Shown here piece by piece: positions 6,471 to 15,700 of a stretch of DNA of 20,060 nt. The stretch's first letter is position 1, and every line of letters starts with the position of its first letter. This DNA comes from Chloroflexota bacterium (GTDB taxonomy: Bacteria > Chloroflexota > Ktedonobacteria > Ktedonobacterales > Ktedonobacteraceae). The stretch lies in NCBI GenBank assembly GCA_021828635.1, contig JAJZEJ010000837.1, forward strand, positions 1 to 20,060. The letters are read 5' to 3'. The position numbers and the translations under genes were made by a program. A model generated the notes under the pieces. That model saw nothing but the letters and a program-made list of their open reading frames with translations, did no database searches and was not told the DNA's origin.

Positions 6471-9400
6471 CTATTCCTTACCGTTGTTTTTCACGTTGTT
6501 TTTCGTTCCATTCATACTCAAGGGCCTATCTGCACTTCGAGCGCCTTTGGCTTGGTCCAACGCTTGTAAGGTGCGCTCATATTCTAGGCGCATGCTGCTC
6601 TTCTGCTGCGTGGTCAGCGCCTGCTCAAAATAGTGCGCGGCCTCCTCCTGCAGTTCCTGCGCTTGCTCTTCCTGATGGCTACGTGTGACAAGAATGCTCC
6701 CCAGGATGCGCTGCGCACGTGCGATCAGCCAGATCAGATCAAGGCGTGTGGCTTCATCTAGTGTCTGGCGTACACGCTGTTCCGCGTTCTCTACCTGACC
6801 TAGGAGCAGCTCGACTTCGGCCAATGCCAGTTTCCCCTCGGTTCTGTTCTCAGCCTCCATACCTTCAATTGCCAATGCCCGTTGTAGTGTCTGATGTGCT
6901 AGACGGAGCAATTGCGCTGATGTAGGGATACGCTTCTGCTGCTTCTCTTCAACTTCTGTTGCTCCTGTCTGTTGTGTCGCCTGACCCAGGCGTAGTTCGC
7001 CAATGGCGACTAACGCAAAACCTCTAAAAGGTGGAATACCGAGCGTTCGACTGAGCGCGCACGCACGAGCCAGGTTTTTGCGTGCTTCAGCAAATTTTCC
7101 TTGCTCCTGGAATACTTGACCCAGATAGGTGTGAAGAATACACGTAGTCACTCCGTCATGAATTTGTTCAGCTAATGCTAATCCTTGCTTGTACCATTGT
7201 TCTGCATCCGCTCTATCTCCAGTGCGTACCGCTACTACTCCTAAATTGGTATAGACGACACATTGGACTCCAGGATCACCGATACGTTCAGCAATGCCCT
7301 GTGATTGGCGTAAGAACGCTTGCGCCTGGCTGTACTCTGCTCTGCGTAGATAGACATCACCCAGATTACAGGCGACGATAGCCAGCTCACGCTGGCTATC
7401 ATAGTGCTCGAATATTGCCAGTGCCTCATTCCAGTGTGAGATGGGTTGTGTTGCTTGACCGGCACTGGTGGTAAGCAGCCCTAAGAGAACGTGGACGCGG
7501 CCCAATTCAACCGGATCTCCTGAGAGCGTGCGGCGAATGCGGGTCTGGTAGGTGACGGCTTCCTTGGACGGTTTTTTTTGATTGATGACTTCCTGGAAGC
7601 GTTGGAGTGCCTCTTGCGCTTTCGCGAGACCCTGGTCATAGTTGCCTTCGCGCCAGTCGATATAGCTCTGCTGAAAGCGGAGTCTTGCCCAGGCTGCTCC
7701 CCCGCGAATGGCGTTCTCACGTAAGACCTGTTCGCCTTGCTCATAATAGTCGCGGGTCTGCAGATTATCGCCGATATCGTACCAGGTCAGGCCGATTTCA
7801 CAGAGCAGCATGGCTTGCAGTTGTGCCTCCTCTTCTGTGAGTGGCGTCGTTTCGCCAAAGGTGCATGCCTGATAGTGGCGGCGTGTCTGCAGTGCTTGTT
7901 CGTACATGTGACGGGCTTCTGCATATTTGCCTCGCAGGCGGCAACATTCACCCAGAAATTCCAGCAGGGAGGCCTGGTGGAGTTGTTCATCGGGATTTGC
8001 AGTTGTGTCCTGTTGCAAGGTGCGTTGCAGGGAGTCGGTAGCGAGCCGGTAGTAGTACTCGGCGTCGGGATAGGCGGAGAGCGTGTAGGCGCGGCAGCCT
8101 GCCAGTTCGGCGTAGCGTGCAATCTGTGCGGCAGCCGCGCCACCACGCACGAGATGGTGGGTGATGGCTGCGGCCCCCTCTTCTTCGCGCCCCTGGAACT
8201 CCTGGCGTAGTATCTCGGCGCTGCGACGATGGAAGCTGGCGCGGCGTGCCGCCGAGAGGCTCTCATAGAGGTGGGTGACGAGGAGCGGATGCCAGAACTG
8301 ATAGGTGATGCACGTACCACTCCCCTCTTCGGTGAGCATCCCTGCTTGTAACGCCTCTTCAATCAGGTCCAGCACGGCCTCTTCGCTAGAGCCCGGTATG
8401 TTGGCCTCCATTGCGCTGATGTGATGAAACTCGAACGAACCGCCCAGGACAGCTGCTTTACTCAGCAGGAGCTGACAAGGATGACTCAGCCGTCTCAGGC
8501 GCACATTCAGAACGGCAGAAATGCTCTCTGGGAGCGGAGACAGATGCGATGATGGCTGTTCCTGCGTAACCTGGTTCATCGTGCGTGCCAGTTCTTCAGC
8601 GAAGAAAGGGTTGCCGCCGACGCGGCTCTGAATATACCGCACACTTGTTGTAGGCTGGTCCGGCACGCTTGCAACAAGCGTGCCGATCTGCTCATCACTC
8701 AGCGGGGAGAGCGGCAGCGTTTCGACGGCGTGTTCGCGCTGCAGGTCTGTCAGCAAGCCGCGTAGCTGGTGCTGCGTACTCAGTTCATTTTCGCGGCAGG
8801 TGCCGACGATGACGATGGGCAGATGCACCAGGCGACGAGACAGGTAGGCGAAGAGTTCACAACTACTGCTATCAGCCCATTGCATGTCGTCCAGCACGAT
8901 CAGCAGCGATGTGCTTTCGCTGATGACGGAGAGCAGTTCGCGTGCAGCCTCCCAGAGGCGGAGCTGCTCTTGCTCGGATGATTGCGTGGGCGAGATCACT
9001 GGTGAAAGCAAGGTGTCCAGTTCCGGCAGTAGCGTTGTCAGGGGTTGATAGAGCAAGGGACGCTTACTCAGTTCCTGGCGTTGCCACGGCCCCTGATCAA
9101 TCGCTTTACGGAGTACTTCAATCCACGGTCGATAGGGCATGCTGATCTCTTGTGGATAGACGCGGCTCCAGGCGATGGCCCAGCCACTCTTCTGCACGCT
9201 GCGGGCAACTTCCTCCGCCAGGCGCGTCTTGCCGATGCCTACATCGCCCATCAGTACCACCGCCTGTGCCTGACGGCGCGTGTCGAGCGGAAGGGACAGC
9301 CCCCTTTTCTGGCTGGGCAGTGTGAACCTGGTCTGCTGCTCCGTGAGTGTGAGTAGGTGCTGTAAGGCATGGAGCTCTTGTTCACGACCAACGAACGGCG

Positions 9401-10523
9401 ATTGATGTAAGCGGCCAATCTGCACAGAAGCACCCGCCTCGCGCGTCGTACTTTGCCTGGCGGAAGCGTCGACGTCGGTGTGGACCTTGCTATTGACACC
9501 GTTCACGCGCATTCGCTCGGTTGTACCCTGGCGGATGGTGTCATAGAGGCTACGCGTTTCTGGGAGAGGAGCAATGTCATAATCCTGTTGCAACAGGATA
9601 GCCAGCCGTTTGTAGACACGCAGCGCTTCGCCACGGCGGTCAAGTTGTGCCAGGAGCAGCATGAGGCGCTGGACAGCCGCTTCGTTCGTCGGGTCGCTGG
9701 CCAAGACACGGTCGAGTGGCTCGATGGCACTATTGGGGTTCTGAGCGGCCCGTAGGTCGGCCAATTCTATCAGCAGACCAATCCAGACGCGCTGCAAGGA
9801 AGCACGCCGTGTGCGTACTATCTCGATTTTGCTCTCCTCCGGCAGAAAGTCACCGCCGTAGAGGATGGCGGCCTCTTCGAGCAGGCGCAGTTTCTCGCCT
9901 ATCGTGTTGTTACGGCGTGCCGAAGTCAGTAACTGCTCAAAGGCATCGGTGTCGATCCAGATAGCTTGCTGGCCGGAGAGTATCACCGTCTCGTACTCAG
10001 TGCGCAGGAGCGGCGAGGTCGCGGGACGATCACGTGCCGGGTTAAAAAGGTGACGAAGGCTGTAGACGGCGCGGTCCAGGTGTCGAGAGGTGATTTCCAG
10101 ACCCCGTTCGGGCCAGAGTGCCTCCAGCAATTGCTCACGGCCAATCGTGCGGTGCGGGCTGCTGATCAGGCTGGCAAGCAGCATGCGTACTCGGCTTTCG
10201 TGCCACGACGGGTCGGTGATCGTTTGCCATTCGTTGTCGATGCGCCGCTCCATGCGGAATTGTCCCAGGGTGTAGATGCGAACGAGCGCCTGCTCGACCA
10301 GTTCAACTGAGACTTCCTCTGCTGAGGGAACGCGATGCTGCTGACCGAGCGTCGCGCGTACCTCAGGGGGAAGCTCCTTGCCTATATATGTGCGTACTGT
10401 GCGCCCATTGACGACGCGATAGGAATACCAGTAGGGTCCATGCCCGCCGCCTTCGCGGCATTTGCGGCAACGCGGTTTGCCACAGTAGCTCGCCTGCTGG
10501 TGGTAGGTGACTTTCTCATCCAT
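6471..10523 (-). CDS. Large DUF6788-BTAD-AAA ATPase-TPR transcriptional regulator
   Basis: This 1350-aa protein has four modules. Residues 10-60 form a Cys-rich CGKPRCRKCREGGGHGPYWY module followed by a GGR-like YIGK segment. Residues ~80-190 form an OmpR/SARP-type winged helix and ~195-335 a bacterial transcriptional activator (BTAD) helical domain. An AAA/STAND ATPase follows from ~373, with Walker A GDVGIGKT (426-433) and Walker B LLIVLDDMQWAD (540-551). From about 800 to the end there are many TPR motifs. Such proteins are large signal-responsive activators; the target and the ligand are unknown. The ATG at 10523 is the only good N-terminal start, but the ribosome site is weak (GGACA). 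A promoter fits at 10686-10714, giving a leader of about 155 bases. The 1123-aa gene at 12767-16138 is a shorter paralogue. Confidence 0.9.
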   Translation of the reverse strand: MDEKVTYHQQASYCGKPRCRKCREGGGHGPYWYSYRVVNGRTVRTYIGKELPPEVRATLGQQHRVPSAEEVSVELVEQALVRIYTLGQFRMERRIDNEWQTITDPSWHESRVRMLLASLISSPHRTIGREQLLEALWPERGLEITSRHLDRAVYSLRHLFNPARDRPATSPLLRTEYETVILSGQQAIWIDTDAFEQLLTSARRNNTIGEKLRLLEEAAILYGGDFLPEESKIEIVRTRRASLQRVWIGLLIELADLRAAQNPNSAIEPLDRVLASDPTNEAAVQRLMLLLAQLDRRGEALRVYKRLAILLQQDYDIAPLPETRSLYDTIRQGTTERMRVNGVNSKVHTDVDASARQSTTREAGASVQIGRLHQSPFVGREQELHALQHLLTLTEQQTRFTLPSQKRGLSLPLDTRRQAQAVVLMGDVGIGKTRLAEEVARSVQKSGWAIAWSRVYPQEISMPYRPWIEVLRKAIDQGPWQRQELSKRPLLYQPLTTLLPELDTLLSPVISPTQSSEQEQLRLWEAARELLSVISESTSLLIVLDDMQWADSSSCELFAYLSRRLVHLPIVIVGTCRENELSTQHQLRGLLTDLQREHAVETLPLSPLSDEQIGTLVASVPDQPTTSVRYIQSRVGGNPFFAEELARTMNQVTQEQPSSHLSPLPESISAVLNVRLRRLSHPCQLLLSKAAVLGGSFEFHHISAMEANIPGSSEEAVLDLIEEALQAGMLTEEGSGTCITYQFWHPLLVTHLYESLSAARRASFHRRSAEILRQEFQGREEEGAAAITHHLVRGGAAAAQIARYAELAGCRAYTLSAYPDAEYYYRLATDSLQRTLQQDTTANPDEQLHQASLLEFLGECCRLRGKYAEARHMYEQALQTRRHYQACTFGETTPLTEEEAQLQAMLLCEIGLTWYDIGDNLQTRDYYEQGEQVLRENAIRGGAAWARLRFQQSYIDWREGNYDQGLAKAQEALQRFQEVINQKKPSKEAVTYQTRIRRTLSGDPVELGRVHVLLGLLTTSAGQATQPISHWNEALAIFEHYDSQRELAIVACNLGDVYLRRAEYSQAQAFLRQSQGIAERIGDPGVQCVVYTNLGVVAVRTGDRADAEQWYKQGLALAEQIHDGVTTCILHTYLGQVFQEQGKFAEARKNLARACALSRTLGIPPFRGFALVAIGELRLGQATQQTGATEVEEKQQKRIPTSAQLLRLAHQTLQRALAIEGMEAENRTEGKLALAEVELLLGQVENAEQRVRQTLDEATRLDLIWLIARAQRILGSILVTRSHQEEQAQELQEEAAHYFEQALTTQQKSSMRLEYERTLQALDQAKGARSADRPLSMNGTKNNVKNNGKE

Positions 10524-10685
10524 CAGTACGATGTCCAGACTTTGCTTCGTTGCTTGTATTTTGGGCTTGCTTCATCTTGAGAAATTTGCTGTAGTATCTC
10601 ATGCGTGACCTTACTGATGTGGCGGAACACAAAGAGAGATACCAGCTCTTGTGAACGCCCTTCCCCCTTGTGTAAGATCAGAAAT

Positions 10686-10714
10686 ATTGTAGCATTTTTA
10701 CAAAAAAAACTCAA
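10686..10714 (-). promoter_or_regulatory. Sigma70-type promoter for the 1350-aa regulator
   Basis: On the minus strand TTGAGT (10714-10709) and TACAAT (10691-10686) are separated by exactly 17 bases, including an A/T tract. Transcription would start near 10679 and leave a leader of about 155 bases before the ATG at 10523. The match is good at both boxes. Confidence 0.6.
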
Positions 10715-10746
10715 CGTATCTTTGCAGACGCGCTGCTTTGGCTTCA

Positions 10747-11250
10747 GAGGCTGTACGAAAAGGCTTCTAGAGCCAGTTAAAGGGAATACACCAAGCGGAG
10801 AAAGTGTTGTACAAAAGAGGTAGAGAGAAAAAAAAGAGGCGGAAAATGAGGAGATATTTCCCGATGAACCCTATGCAAGCGACCTTTCGGATGCCGAATG
10901 GACGATCCTTCAACCCCTGATTCCTCCAGCCAAACCAGGAGGGCTGTCCAGAAGTGTGAATATGAGACAACTTCTCAATGGGATTTTTTCTGTCCTGCGC
11001 AGTGGAGGGAGCCTGGCCGGTTGCTCCCTCATGACTATCCCCCCTAGTCGACGGTGTATGACTACTTTCGTACATGGCGCAACGCTGGTGTATGGGAAGA
11101 GATGGTGAAAACGCTGCGGGAGCAGCTGCGGGTTCAAAATGGACGACAGGCGACCCCAAGTGCGGCCATTCTCGATAGCCAATCGGTGAAAACCACCGAG
11201 CGGGGCGGGTCGCATGGCATACGAGCAAGCCAAAACGTATCTGCAAGAGG
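10747..11250 (+). pseudogene. Broken IS5-family transposase (IS element left part)
   Basis: The left end GAGGCTGTACGAAAAGGC (from 10747, preceded by TCA) looks like an IS5-type terminal repeat. The coding frame then reads YASDLSDAEWTILQPLIPPA, KPGG..RSVNMRQLLNGIFSVLRSG. The frame shifts near 11000, continues as RLLPHDYPP, then hits TAG (11046-11048) where the family has Trp. After that it reads STVYDYFRTWRNAGVWEEM and PSAAILDSQSVKTTERGG. These are the N-terminal DUF4096 region and first DDE block of IS5/IS427-type transposases. After about 11230 the family match is lost and no right terminal repeat is seen, so the element is both mutated and 3'-truncated. The right limit is approximate. Confidence 0.8.
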
Positions 11251-11609
11251 AGTAACAACTCAGCCAGACACACCCAAGCATAGAAGCGCAGCCCGCTGGG
11301 AGTTCCTGCCACTGCGTGCTGAATTGCACCTGCGGGAAGGGCAGCTTGAGCAAGTGGTAGTGGCTTTCATCGGCGTGCGCGAGAGCTTAGCTTACCAGTA
11401 ACGATGCGCAAAGCCCAAGCGCAGACTCTCTATGGCCTGGCTCGTGTGGCCCGATCCTCTTCTCGGCTATGCCACATGCCCTTACTCACTAGGTCAAGCA
11501 GTGGCTACGCACGCGAGGGAGAGACGCCCTGATTGAGCTTGTGTACTTGGGCATGAGCAAGAGTCTGGCAGGCTGCTTGACCATCCAGGAACACTTTGCG
11601 GCTCTCCTT
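11251..11609. other. Unassigned stretch between IS5 remnant and speD
   Basis: No gene is supported. One plus-strand frame (11493-11633) reads 46 codons (VKQWLRTRGRDALIELVYLG...LSGKKAIE) to a stop that overlaps the speD 3' end in convergent orientation. It lacks a start codon and a known family, and may be the tail of a gene deleted by the IS5 event. Confidence 0.3.
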
Positions 11610-12098
11610 TCAGGGAAGAAAGCCATCGAATGATCGCATAGGCACCCTGGTTGTCATCGCCTCACAGAGCAGCATAGCCTGGCGTCTACGCCGTGCCGCC
11701 ATTGCTTCCTCGTAGCGTACAGGATCAGGAATATCAGGGCGCCGAGAGCGTGTGGCGCGAAGAACGAAATGCGCCTCCACGTCATTGGTTTGAAACATCT
11801 GCTTCGCGAAGGTGATCGCTTCTTCCTGACTGAAGTTCTTACAAGAACAGATGTCGATGTCGACTTCACCATACTCTGGCCATGCATGGAGACTAATGTG
11901 GCTTTGCGCGATCACGACAAATCCAGAAAGGCCAGCATCGAGCGGATTGCTCGTCTCGATCTGGTAAAGGTGAACAGGTGAGACCTTCTCCATGTCGATG
12001 CGAGCGGGATAGGTGTCGAGTACGCGGCGAACGAGCGACTCGTCGCAAAGAATCTCTCGCTTACATCCATAGAGTTCGAGCATCAAATGTACCAGCAT
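11610..12098 (-). CDS. speD: S-adenosylmethionine decarboxylase-family proenzyme (pyruvoyl)
   Basis: The 162-aa protein matches prokaryotic SpeD. It has MLELYGC near the start and a core GFVVIAQSHISLHAWPEYG followed by VDIDICSC. Ser66 is the expected autocleavage and pyruvoyl-forming residue; His71 and Cys84 align with the processing His and catalytic Cys. SpeD makes decarboxylated AdoMet for spermidine synthesis. Unusually, the residue before the serine is Gln65, whereas classical SpeD has Glu-Ser. The C-terminal tail (RRPDIPDPVRYEEAMAARRR and ~30 more residues) is longer than in compact SpeDs. The ATG at 12098 is preferred over TTG 12113, since AAAGAGG lies just before it. No speE or other polyamine gene is near. 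SpeD homologues that decarboxylate arginine or ornithine exist, so substrate assignment is open. Confidence 0.9.
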   Translation of the reverse strand: MLVHLMLELYGCKREILCDESLVRRVLDTYPARIDMEKVSPVHLYQIETSNPLDAGLSGFVVIAQSHISLHAWPEYGEVDIDICSCKNFSQEEAITFAKQMFQTNDVEAHFVLRATRSRRPDIPDPVRYEEAMAARRRRQAMLLCEAMTTRVPMRSFDGFLP

Positions 12099-12125
12099 AT
12101 CATCCTCTTTCAAAGCCAGTGTTTG

Positions 12126-12163
12126 TTGACATCCTCCCCATGCTCTTCAGGCATGGGGTTTTA
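12126..12163 (-). mobile_element. IS200/IS605-type right-end hairpin, orphan
   Basis: The plus strand reads TTGACATCCTCCCC, then ATGC, a 7-base loop, GCATGGGG and TTTTA. The arms CCCCATGC (12136-12143) and GCATGGGG (12151-12158) pair perfectly over 8 bp. On the minus strand this is ...hairpin-GGGGAGGATGTCAA, the sequence that commonly closes IS200/IS605 (IS1341-type) elements after tnpB. No tnpB or tnpA is present in the next 600 bases, so it would be a scar or a minimal element. On the plus strand the stem followed by TTTT could also work as a weak terminator. Confidence 0.55.
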
Positions 12164-12270
12164 CGGGCGGTTTCGATAAAAACGGTTTAAGCTCAGGCTC
12201 AATCTATACTTGCCAGAGGCATCCCGCACTTGTTTCCAGTGATACTTACTCGCGCATTTTATTGTTGTGT

Positions 12271-12441
12271 TTATGGATGAGTCCCAAGAGTGTAGGGAGC
12301 TGGATTAGACGCCAGGTGGAGCAACGCCGGATGAGCGACTGCGCCTAGAACGCCGATGCCAAGCAGAGCCAGTAGAGCCAGTAGAGTCAGCAGAAGTACC
12401 AGCAGAACAGCCATCGTTCGATGAGAAAGTGGAAGTATCAT
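12271..12441 (-). CDS. 56-aa single-pass membrane peptide
   Basis: This short gene encodes MILPLSHRTMAV, then one very hydrophobic Leu-rich helix (about residues 10-34), then a short Pro/His-containing tail ending LGTHP. The start at 12441 is chosen because AAGGAG lies 6 bases before the ATG; longer in-frame starts (12477) have no such site. It could be a membrane-anchored small protein or a leader-type peptide. No family is recognised. It lies between the IS605-type hairpin and the 1123-aa regulator, all on the minus strand. Confidence 0.5.
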   Translation of the reverse strand: MILPLSHRTMAVLLVLLLTLLALLALLGIGVLGAVAHPALLHLASNPAPYTLGTHP

Positions 12442-12766
12442 GAGCTTCTCCTTCATGTCTATCATAAGTTTGCGCACTGCCCGTGCGAACGATTATCTGC
12501 CTCAAGTATAGTGATCTTCCTGGTGAGAACACGGTCTTTTTCTCTCTGGCTTCTAAGGAAGGAAGTCAAACGATGCAGCGATGATTCATGCGTCCATCAG
12601 ACTGCACGTATCAGATGATGGGGTTAACATCGCAGATTCTATGGACCTTTGAGTGCGTAGGGGTGAAAAAAATGGTATCGGGCTGATCTTTAGCCGTCTT
12701 AGGGTCGCAGCGTAGAAGATAACAGCAGAAGGTAAGCGAGAAGGCCATGATGCACAAGCGCTAGGA
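12442..12766. other. Non-coding gap upstream of the 56-aa gene
   Basis: No gene is supported in these 325 bases. The gap separates the stop of the 1123-aa regulator from the small membrane peptide gene. No strong terminator hairpin was found. Confidence 0.4.
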
Positions 12767-15700
12767 TCAAAAGATCGGAGTTGTCTGTCGCAGGGTGGCT
12801 TCTTCGGCCTGCCTTGCGAGCCAGAGCAGACCATACTGCCTGGCCTGGTTGCGAGCCTGTGCCATCTCCTGGTGCGCTTGGTCGGTCAGCTGGAGGTGAA
12901 AATCGACCTGGGCAAGCAGGAGCAACGCTTTGGTCTGGACCTCAACATCGAGTCCGTTCAGAGTCAGGGCACGGGTGAGCGCCTTGCGCGCCTTGAAAAG
13001 CATCCATCCTTGCAACTGCCCAACAGCAACCAACGCTTGCTGCAATCGATATTGTCCTAATGCAATGAGTATCTGCCCTCGACAGGTTGCTCCGCGCTCG
13101 TTTCTCCCGATGCGTAGTGCCATCAGTAACGAGCGTCGTGCATCCTCTCGCGATCCACACAGGCAGCACGCCAGTGCCTGGGCGGCGTATAAAATCCCCG
13201 TCTCAACGATATCGTCAATGGACTCGGCTAACATGATGCCTCGTTGGTAATACACGGCGGCCTCGTGCAGTCTCTGCTCACGCAACTCAATGGTACCCAG
13301 GTTATCGAGGATAACGGCTTCAAGGGCCTGGTCTCCCATGCGCTGTGCTAGATCCCAGGCACGCTCAAGATGCTGACGTGCCTGTCGATGCTCTGCTTTG
13401 CGCAACAAAACATCACCAACATTACAAGAACTCCACGCAAGTTCGCGGAATCGACTGCTCTGTTCAAAAATCATCACTGCCTGTTGGAAAAAGGCAATCG
13501 CCTCCTGCCCGTTTCCTCTGGTTGCCGCAATCACCCCCAGCAGGTTCGCACAGCGGCCAGCATCGACAGGATCTCCAATGAGCATGAGCTGTGTTGCGGT
13601 GGGGCGCAGAGTTGGCAACGCAGGAAAGGCCACTGAGAATGGAGGTGAGGACTGCTTGATAGTGTCCATACGTTGCTGAAAGAGATTCAAAGCATCCCGT
13701 GCAAAACGCTCAGCCTGCTCATACTTACCCTGCATCCAGGCCAGATAGCCGCGTTGGAAGGCGATGCGTGCTCGTGCGGGACCACGCTCAACCGACGCCG
13801 CCTGTAACAGGTACTCTGCCTGTTCGCAATACTCGTTCGCCTGGCTGTAGTTGACAACGTCGTAGGCTGTGAGCGCCAGCTGCAACAACAGCAACGCCCG
13901 AATCTGTATCGTTCTCTCCCACTCAGAGGCTGTCTCATCGACATTGACAGGCTCACCGTGAAGAGACACCACCTGCTCAAAGAGCGTATGCGCTTCCTTG
14001 AAACGCCCCTGGCTGCGCACGCATTCGGCCAAACATTCGAGCAGGTACCTCGCCAGATGGTTATCTTGCCAGACATTGGCCAGGCGAGCGTCAGTTCCAG
14101 CGGGAAGCTGCGCAAAGGCCATGCGGTAAAATTGCTCTGCCTCAATGTAGGCGGAAAGACGATGAGCATACTCAGCAGCTCGCAGCGCCGCCTCCAGAAT
14201 GGCCTGTCGATCCGCGCCAGCTCGCAGCAGATGGTAGGCAAGGATGCCTGCGCCTTCATCCTGGTGGTGTTGATACTGCTGCTGGAAGATTCTGGCCGCT
14301 TGCCGATGCAACAAAGCCCGCCGAGACGCTGACAAATTTCCGTAAAGATGCGCGACCAGCAAAGGATGTTGTATCCGATAGTTGATCGCCGCTCCTTCGC
14401 CTTCTTCGCGCAAAACACCAGCGGCGAGCAACTCATCGAGCGCGTCGATGAGCCTGTTTTCATCCTTTAGATGGTCAAGCATAGCTGCAATGATAGCCAA
14501 CGAAAATGCGCCATCCAGGACGGCGGCGACATTGAGCAACTGTCGTCCCACCTCACTGAGCCGTCTGACGCGATAGTCGAGCGCCGCTGCCACTGCATGT
14601 GGCAGCGGCGAGACGGCGGGTGCGTGCATCGTTGTCATGGCAGCCCCGGAAGTACTTCGAGTGCTTCCCACTTGTAACGCTTTGGCGAGTTCTTCCGCGA
14701 AGAACGGATTGCCAGCCGCCTGTGTCAGGATAGGCTCTTGCTCATGCGCCTCAGGAACGTACAAAGCGACCAGCTGCCGCATCTCAGGAGCTGCCAGTGG
14801 TGCAAGATGGAGCAGATGAATCGTCTGATCGCGCAGCATCTGCTCCATCAGATTCGTCAGGGGTTCCGATTGTTCTTCCTCACGGCAGGTCGCCAGGAAG
14901 GCCAATGGCAGTCTATCGAACCGACGTGCCAGATACGCAAGAAGGTTGATACTCTTGCTATCTGCCCACTGCACATCATCAATGAAGAGGAGTACAGGCT
15001 GCCGTGCCACGCGTGCTAGGTGTATGAGAAAATCATGGATAGCCTCCCACAACATAATCTCGCTTTCCTCATGATTGGCAGGAGGATTCGTCGTTGTTGC
15101 CGCAGAGAGTGTATAGGGACTCAATTCGGGCAAGAGTTGAGAGAGTGATGAGAGATGGTGCATCCCTGGGAACCAAGCATCTTCTCCCGCATGACGTATT
15201 AGCAAACGGAGTAACGCTGTCCACGGATGGTAAGGAATACCACTTTCCTGAAAGTAGCAGCGACAGGCAAAACAACGCCACCCGTCCTTCTGTGCGGCCA
15301 GACACAGTTCTTCCACAAGACGCGTTTTGCCGATGCCGGCTTCACCTGCCAGCATGGCGAAGTGAGAACGCCTTAGCGTCGCCAGGGGAAATGTGGCGTT
15401 CGCAGCTGAACCCTCAGCATCCTGCTGTACGTGGTGCAGCATCAGTACTAATTGCCCTAACTCGTGCTGTCGTCCGGTAAACGGACTTTGCCGTGGTATG
15501 GCAGGTGGCATGAAGGGTTCGTTTGAAGGTACATCGTGCGCCTCGGGGAGAAGTACCGGCATGGATGCCGATTCCAACGCCTCAGCGCTGGCTCGGTGCT
15601 TCGTGGGTGCGATATCCAGCATGGCACTATCCCCCCGTTTCAGCGCCTCCAGCCAGTGCGCATAGGGGAAAGCAGTTGCATGGACCTGCTGCCAAGTCTC

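Noticed and set aside
7737..8210. Plus-strand 157-codon Cys/Leu-rich frame
   Set aside because: Antisense to the TPR-coding part of the large regulator; hydrophobic look arises from the opposite-strand codons.
7787..8362. Minus-strand 191-codon frame inside the 1350-aa regulator
   Set aside because: Out-of-frame shadow of the TPR region; no ribosome site or domain.
10767..11353. Minus-strand open frames of 181 and 147 codons
   Set aside because: They are antisense to the recognisable IS5 transposase remnant, lack family similarity, and their frames follow from its codon bias.
12136..12163. Simple intrinsic terminator
   Set aside because: The stem followed by TTTTA would fit a plus-strand terminator, but no plus-strand gene precedes it and the flanking TTGACATCCTCCCC is typical of IS200/IS605 ends, so that reading was preferred.
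13687..14463. Minus-strand 258-codon frame inside the 1123-aa regulator
   Set aside because: It runs in another frame of the same strand within a gene with clear TPR motifs; the translation is Arg/Cys/Ser-rich without domains.
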